From contig NZ_JAHZQQ010000002.1 of NCBI RefSeq assembly GCF_019930045.1, positions 35,736 to 99,735 of the forward strand: a DNA stretch of 64,000 nt, given 5' to 3'. The notes under the pieces were generated by a model that was not told where the DNA came from, did not search any database, and saw only the letters and a program-made list of their open reading frames with translations. This stretch comes from Streptococcus australis (GTDB taxonomy: Bacteria; Bacillota; Bacilli; Lactobacillales; Streptococcaceae). The stretch's first letter is position 1, and every line of letters starts with the position of its first letter. Positions 59,916-64,000 of the stretch are shown here, one piece after another. The translations under genes were made by a program, and so were the position numbers.

Positions 59916-59935
59916 AAACTTGTATCCAGAAGAAT

Positions 59936-59960
59936 GTCAGTCTATTTGGTAAGGACTGAC
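59936..59960. other. Perfect 7-bp inverted repeat before the exporter promoter
   Basis: GTCAGTC/GACTGAC with an 11-base loop, eight bases upstream of the -35 at 59968. It has no T run in sense, so it is either a poor terminator for the GDPD gene or an operator. Confidence 0.35.
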
Positions 59961-59967
59961 TAAAAGT

Positions 59968-59996
59968 TTGATTTTTATCCATTGTTAAGCTATAAT
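59968..59996 (+). promoter_or_regulatory. Promoter of the heterodimeric ABC exporter operon
   Basis: TTGATT at 59968-59973, 17-base spacer, perfect TATAAT at 59991-59996; transcription should begin near 60003. Confidence 0.85.
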
Positions 59997-60002
59997 AACT
60001 GT

Positions 60003-60167
60003 TATGAATAATGAAAGTCGTCCCTACAGTAACGCTGTCAGGGCGCTTTCTGTTTCCATAGCTTTCGAATGCAGAGATGGCCGATCTCTTCAAATGATTT
60101 TCTCTTTGTTTGGGAATGGACGTCTTACTAACGAAAACTGTACTAACTAGTATTTTAGGAGGTATCT
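60003..60167 (+). ncRNA. Structured leader of the ABC exporter operon, class unknown
   Basis: The promoter predicts a 165-base leader. Hairpin 1 at 60013-60050 pairs GAAAG-CG-CCCT-ACAG with CTGT-AGGG-CG-CTTTC, 15 base pairs with three single-base bulges. Hairpin 2 at 60073-60089 pairs AGAGAT with ATCTCT. Neither has a strong T run. A 48-codon ORF (60004-60150) covers both hairpins, but its ATG would sit at the very 5' end of the RNA, so it would need leaderless translation; it ends 17 bases before the exporter start. I recognise no riboswitch family. Confidence 0.5.
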
Positions 60168-61916
60168 ATGCTTCAGTCATTGATTGCTGAAATCAAGGAA
60201 TACAAGAAACCCTCAGTTCTGGCCTCACTCTATATGGTGTTTGAGGTCATGTTTGAGATTTCTATTCCCTTTATCATGGCGACGCTTCTGGACAAGGGGG
60301 TTCAGAAGGGGGATATGACCACTGTTCTGACCTATGGTCTCCTCATGTTGGTCTTCGCCTTTCTCTCTCTTTTCTGTGGGATGCAGTCGGCCCGCTACGG
60401 AGCTTTTGCATCAGCAGGCTTTGCTAAGAATCTACGGAAGGCGATCTTCAAAAAGATCCAAACCTTCTCCTTTGAAAACATCGATAGCTTCTCCTCAGGT
60501 GGTCTAGTAACCCGCATGATGACGGACGTGACCAATGTGCAGAACTCCTATCAGATGGTGATCCGGATCTGTGTGCGTGCACCGCTCAACTTGATCTTTG
60601 CCATTGTTGCTAGCTATTTGATCAATCCGCAGATGGCCATGATCTTTATTGGAATTACCCTTTTCTTGGGTCTGGTCTTGGGGGTGATTACGAAGATCGT
60701 CTATCCACTCTTTACCAAGGTCTTTGAGGCCTATGATAACTTGAACAATAGCATCCAGGAAAATATTACCAATATGCGCGTGGTCAAGTCCTATGTCAAG
60801 GAAGAAGAAGAGACGGTTAAGTTTAAGAAGGCTTCTCGCTTGATCTACAACATGTTCATGAAGGCTATCCGCATCGTGATCTTGAGTAGTCCAGCCATGA
60901 TGCTGTCCTTATATGCATCCTTTATCCTGATCTCTTGGATCGGGGCCCAACTCATCGTGGGTGGCAGCTTCACAACGGGTGAGCTGACGTCTATGTTTGC
61001 CTATGTCATGACCATCCTTATGTCCCTCATGATGTTTATGATGATCTTCGTCATGCTCTCAATCTCTATGGCATCAGTGGAGCGGATCAATGAAGTGCTT
61101 GGGACAGAGTCAACCATCGTCTCTCCTGAGAATGGTCTGACAGAAGTAGCAGATGGATCTGTTACCTTTGACCATGTGGACTTTGCCTATACAGACGAAA
61201 ATGGTGACAAGGCCCATGTCTTATCTGATATCAACCTCAGCATTCGCTCGGGTGAAGTGATCGGAATCCTTGGGGGGACTGGTTCTGGTAAGTCTAGTCT
61301 GGTCCAGCTCATCCCTCGTCTCTATGATGTAGAGTCTGGTAGCGTCAAGGTAGCTGGTCAGGATGTGCGAAACTATGATCTAGACCATTTGCGCAAGCAA
61401 GTTGCCATGGTGCTTCAGACCAATGTCCTCTTCTCCGGTACCATCAAGGAAAATATGCGCTGGGGAAATAAGGACGCGACGGACGAAGAAATCGTGGAAG
61501 CTTGTAAGATCGCTCAAGCGGATGAATTTATCCAGAACTTTAAGGATGGCTATGATACCATGATCGAACGTGGTGGAGCCAATGTCTCAGGTGGTCAGCG
61601 CCAACGTCTCTGTATCGCCCGCGCTCTCTTGATGAATCCAAAGATTTTGATCTTGGATGATTCGACCTCGGCTGTCGATACCAAGACGGATAGTCTGATC
61701 CGTCAAGGACTGGCGTCTAGTCTCAAGGATACGACCAAGATCATCATTGGTCAACGGATCTCTTCTATCCAAGATGCAGACCGGATCGTGGTCATGAATG
61801 ATGGGAAGATCGATGCCATCGGTACTCACCAAGAACTGCTCGAGAGCAATGCCATCTACCGTGAAGTCTATGACATGCAAACCCAAGGGAAAGGAGGACA
61901 AGCAGATGAAGAATAA
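60168..61916 (+). CDS. ABC exporter, half-transporter A (degenerate ATP site)
   Basis: 582 residues: six TM helices (about 15-310) fused to an ATPase. Walker A GGTGSGKSS near 369, signature NVSGGQRQRLC, Walker B ILILDDSTSAVD, where the catalytic Glu is Asp; the switch His is Gln (IIGQRISSI). These changes mark the non-catalytic partner of a heterodimeric exporter (TM287/288, EfrAB, LmrCD type). Such pairs export drugs and dyes. AGGAGG lies six bases before the ATG. It overlaps half-transporter B by eleven bases. Which streptococcal exporter it is called is not clear, so no symbol is given. Confidence 0.94.
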   Translation: MLQSLIAEIKEYKKPSVLASLYMVFEVMFEISIPFIMATLLDKGVQKGDMTTVLTYGLLMLVFAFLSLFCGMQSARYGAFASAGFAKNLRKAIFKKIQTFSFENIDSFSSGGLVTRMMTDVTNVQNSYQMVIRICVRAPLNLIFAIVASYLINPQMAMIFIGITLFLGLVLGVITKIVYPLFTKVFEAYDNLNNSIQENITNMRVVKSYVKEEEETVKFKKASRLIYNMFMKAIRIVILSSPAMMLSLYASFILISWIGAQLIVGGSFTTGELTSMFAYVMTILMSLMMFMMIFVMLSISMASVERINEVLGTESTIVSPENGLTEVADGSVTFDHVDFAYTDENGDKAHVLSDINLSIRSGEVIGILGGTGSGKSSLVQLIPRLYDVESGSVKVAGQDVRNYDLDHLRKQVAMVLQTNVLFSGTIKENMRWGNKDATDEEIVEACKIAQADEFIQNFKDGYDTMIERGGANVSGGQRQRLCIARALLMNPKILILDDSTSAVDTKTDSLIRQGLASSLKDTTKIIIGQRISSIQDADRIVVMNDGKIDAIGTHQELLESNAIYREVYDMQTQGKGGQADEE

Positions 61917-63774
61917 GAAAAAAGCCAGCTGGGGCTCTCTGGTGCGCTTGCTAGACTATATGTGGAAACAGTATAAGTTTGTCCTTCTCTTAGCGGCTGT
62001 CCTCATTGTGGCAGCCTCCCTCTCTACGGTCTATATTACCTCCTCTATCCGGGCCTTGGTGGACCAATACATCCAACCCATGTTGGATAGTGGAAGCAAG
62101 GATTTTGGGCCTCTCCTCAGCTTCTTGATGATGCTGGCAGTAGTCGGTATCTTGGGAGTTTTGGCCAACTATGGTTTTTCCCTCATTATGGCGACAGTCT
62201 CTCAGGATACGCTTCGCTCGCTACGGAACCAGCTCTTTGCCCGCATGCAAAAGCTCCCTGTCAAGTACTTCGATACCCACCAACACGGGGATATTATGTC
62301 GATCTACACCAATGACATCGATGCTCTTCGCCAAGCGATCGAGCAGTCTATCCCGCAGCTCTTGCAGTCTGCCATTACCATTATCGGGGTAGCTGTCAGC
62401 ATGATCATGATCAGCCCTCTCCTTTTCCTTCTCGTTCTTTTGATGGTCGGAGTCATGGCCTATGTCATCAAAGATATCTCTGGCAAATCTGGTCGCTATT
62501 TCGCCGATCAGCAAAAGAACTTAGGGATTGAAAATGGTTTTATCGAAGAGATGATGTCTGGTCAAAAAGTGGTCAAGGCCTTCGTTCATGAAAAAGAAAG
62601 TATTGAAGCCTTTGAGCGGATTAATGACCAACTTTTTGAATCATCTTATCAGGCCAACCGCTATGCCAATGTCTTGATGCCTATCTTGGGGAACCTGGGA
62701 AATGTCTCCTTCGTCTTGACTTCACTAGTCGGTGGGATCTTTGCCTTGAATGGTATCAGTGGCCTCACCATTGGTGGACTCATGGCCTTCCTCCAGCTCA
62801 ACCGTTCCTTCAACGGACCTATCACCCAAGTATCGCAACAGTTGAACTTTGTCCTCATTGCTCTTGCTGGGGGAGATCGGATCTTTGATCTCTTGGATGA
62901 AGAAGTCGAAGTGGATGAAGGGAAAGTCACCTTGGTCAACTATGAAGAGGTCGATGGTCGCATGGTCATCACTGATAAGAAGACCAACCTCTGGGCTTGG
63001 AAACACCCTCGGGAAAATGGCGACTACGAACTAGTCAAACTGGTCGGAAATGTCGTCTTTACAAATGTAGACTTCTCCTACAATGAGAAGAACCAAATCC
63101 TATACGATATCAACCTCTACGCAGACAAGGGGCAAAAGGTGGCCTTCGTCGGTGCGACAGGAGCAGGAAAGACCACCATTACCAACTTGATCAACCGTTT
63201 CTACGATATCCAATCAGGATCTATCACCTATGATGGGATCGATGTGAAGCTGATCGAGAAGGCTTCGCTCCGTCGCTCGCTAGGGATCGTCTTGCAGGAT
63301 ATCCACCTCTTCACTGGAACCATCGCAGAAAATATCGCCTATGGTCGATCAGATGCGACCCGGGAGGAAATCCTGGAAGCAGCCCGCATTGCCAATGTGG
63401 ATTCCTTCGTCAAACATTTGGACCAAGGCTACGATACCGTCTTGAACGATGATGGAGCCGGTCTCTCAAACGGTCAACGTCAGTTGATTGCCATTGCGCG
63501 TGCTGCCTTGGCCAATGCGCCGGTCTTGATCCTTGATGAAGCGACCTCCTCAATCGATTCACGGACAGAAAAGATGGTCCAAGAGGGGATGGATCGCCTG
63601 ATGGCAGGACGGACTGTCTTTGTCATCGCCCACCGTCTCTCAACCATCGTCAACTCGGATGTGATCATGGTCATGGACAAGGGACGCATCATCGAGCGAG
63701 GTAACCACGCTTCCTTGATGGCAGAACGCGGAACTTATTACCGCCTCTACACCGGTGGTCTCGAAATTGATTAA
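61906..63774 (+). CDS. ABC exporter, half-transporter B (canonical ATP site)
   Basis: 622 residues: six TM helices (about 20-330) and an ATPase. Walker A GATGAGKTT near 412, Walker B VLILDEATSSID with the catalytic Glu, switch His present (IAHRLSTI). The signature reads LSNGQRQ instead of LSGGQ. A charged insertion (about 345-385) separates the TM and ATPase parts. Together with half A this gives one working and one degenerate site. The frame is open upstream within the first gene, but AAAGGAGG precedes the ATG at 61906, which overlaps the first gene by eleven bases. Confidence 0.95.
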   Translation: MKNKKKASWGSLVRLLDYMWKQYKFVLLLAAVLIVAASLSTVYITSSIRALVDQYIQPMLDSGSKDFGPLLSFLMMLAVVGILGVLANYGFSLIMATVSQDTLRSLRNQLFARMQKLPVKYFDTHQHGDIMSIYTNDIDALRQAIEQSIPQLLQSAITIIGVAVSMIMISPLLFLLVLLMVGVMAYVIKDISGKSGRYFADQQKNLGIENGFIEEMMSGQKVVKAFVHEKESIEAFERINDQLFESSYQANRYANVLMPILGNLGNVSFVLTSLVGGIFALNGISGLTIGGLMAFLQLNRSFNGPITQVSQQLNFVLIALAGGDRIFDLLDEEVEVDEGKVTLVNYEEVDGRMVITDKKTNLWAWKHPRENGDYELVKLVGNVVFTNVDFSYNEKNQILYDINLYADKGQKVAFVGATGAGKTTITNLINRFYDIQSGSITYDGIDVKLIEKASLRRSLGIVLQDIHLFTGTIAENIAYGRSDATREEILEAARIANVDSFVKHLDQGYDTVLNDDGAGLSNGQRQLIAIARAALANAPVLILDEATSSIDSRTEKMVQEGMDRLMAGRTVFVIAHRLSTIVNSDVIMVMDKGRIIERGNHASLMAERGTYYRLYTGGLEID

Positions 63775-63777
63775 CAC

Positions 63778-63809
63778 AAAAAAGTCTGAGCGTTGGCTCA
63801 GGCTTTTTG
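63778..63809 (+). terminator. Terminator of the exporter operon
   Basis: Stem AGTCTGAGC/GCTCAGGCT with T run. Confidence 0.88.
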
Positions 63810-63856
63810 CTTATGGATAATGTTATCTCTGAAACTTTCCTTAGGTGAGATCGGAC

Positions 63857-63885
63857 GTCAGCGAACTTCGAAGAAGTTCCATGAC
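63857..63885. repeat. Near-perfect palindrome next to the second repeat copy
   Basis: GTCA-GC-GAACTTC-GAA-GAAGTTC-CA-TGAC: 4 + 7 bp arms with a small internal loop. It lies 40 bases before the inverted repeat element and may be part of a larger composite intergenic unit. Confidence 0.6.
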
Positions 63886-63924
63886 TTAGTTTTAAACCTA
63901 AAGTTTCAAAACTCCCGTGTGATG

Positions 63925-64000
63925 CTGGGACAAAAGTCCTAGCCTCTCAATTGTCTTTGGATTATCGAGCAAGACGCAGTGGTTGAGTGGGCTCTACCAC
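63925..64000. repeat. 183-bp intergenic inverted-repeat element, copy 2 (inverted, cut by window)
   Basis: The 76 bases from CTGGGACAAAAGTCC onwards match the reverse complement of 11257-11333 with only a few substitutions. The element continues past the right edge. Its terminal bases differ slightly (GATGCTGGGAC here against GAGACTGGGAC in copy 1). Confidence 0.85.

Noticed and set aside
60004..60150. 48-codon ORF as a confident leader peptide gene
   Set aside because: Its ATG coincides with the predicted transcription start and there is no Shine-Dalgarno; it is kept only as a possibility within the leader feature.

Overview
The window is chromosomal DNA of a low-GC Gram-positive coccus, almost certainly a Streptococcus of the mitis/sanguinis/parasanguinis type. 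The evidence is the gene content and protein likeness: murM-murN, pavA, ezrA, ftsE-ftsX, a ppc gene beside ftsW, a rodA-gyrB-ezrA block, pheS-GNAT-pheT, and a manganese riboswitch in front of a Ca/Mn P-type ATPase. Most promoters carry an extended -10 (TGnTATAAT), as is usual in streptococci. The species cannot be fixed by eye. I saw no rRNA or tRNA gene, prophage, CRISPR array or transposase.

Layout. 1-8.7 kb: end of a MacB-like ABC permease, lysS, a minus-strand group (histidine phosphatase, YbaK deacylase, GH25 muramidase), then ftsW and ppc. 9-16.4 kb: tuf, tpiA, an intergenic inverted-repeat element, and a coupled minus-strand operon (HD phosphohydrolase, HAD phosphatase, murM, murN). 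16.4-24.6 kb: manganese riboswitch and P-type ATPase, an aquaporin, a phosphoesterase, prfB with its programmed +1 frameshift, ftsE-ftsX, and a glyoxalase-II-like enzyme. 24.7-38 kb: dinG, a YeiH-type membrane protein, rodA, a DJ-1/PfpI protein, a HAD protein, gyrB, ezrA, glycerate kinase, a YueI protein and eno. 38-48 kb: a lactonase, an AI-2E family permease, a TPR protein, aldB, pavA/rqcH, a Trp T-box with a lone trpX, a ParB-fold protein, and a Phe T-box with pheS. 48-64 kb: GNAT, pheT, an XRE/DUF3169/ABC operon, an aldo-keto reductase, a TetR/ABC operon, a membrane GDPD, and a heterodimeric ABC exporter with a structured leader, ending in a second, inverted copy of the repeat element.

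Functional themes are cell envelope growth and division (FtsW, RodA, FtsEX, EzrA, MurMN, GH25), translation (LysS, EF-Tu, RF2, PheST, RqcH, YbaK), central carbon metabolism (Ppc, TpiA, Eno, lactonase, glycerate kinase, acetolactate decarboxylase) and RNA-level regulation (two T-boxes, one riboswitch, one recoding site, one unassigned leader). The least explained items are the 183-bp repeat element, the exporter leader RNA, the self-contained XRE-ABC operon with a palindrome at its promoter, the trpX gene without its partners, and six genes that appear to be transcribed without a 5' leader.
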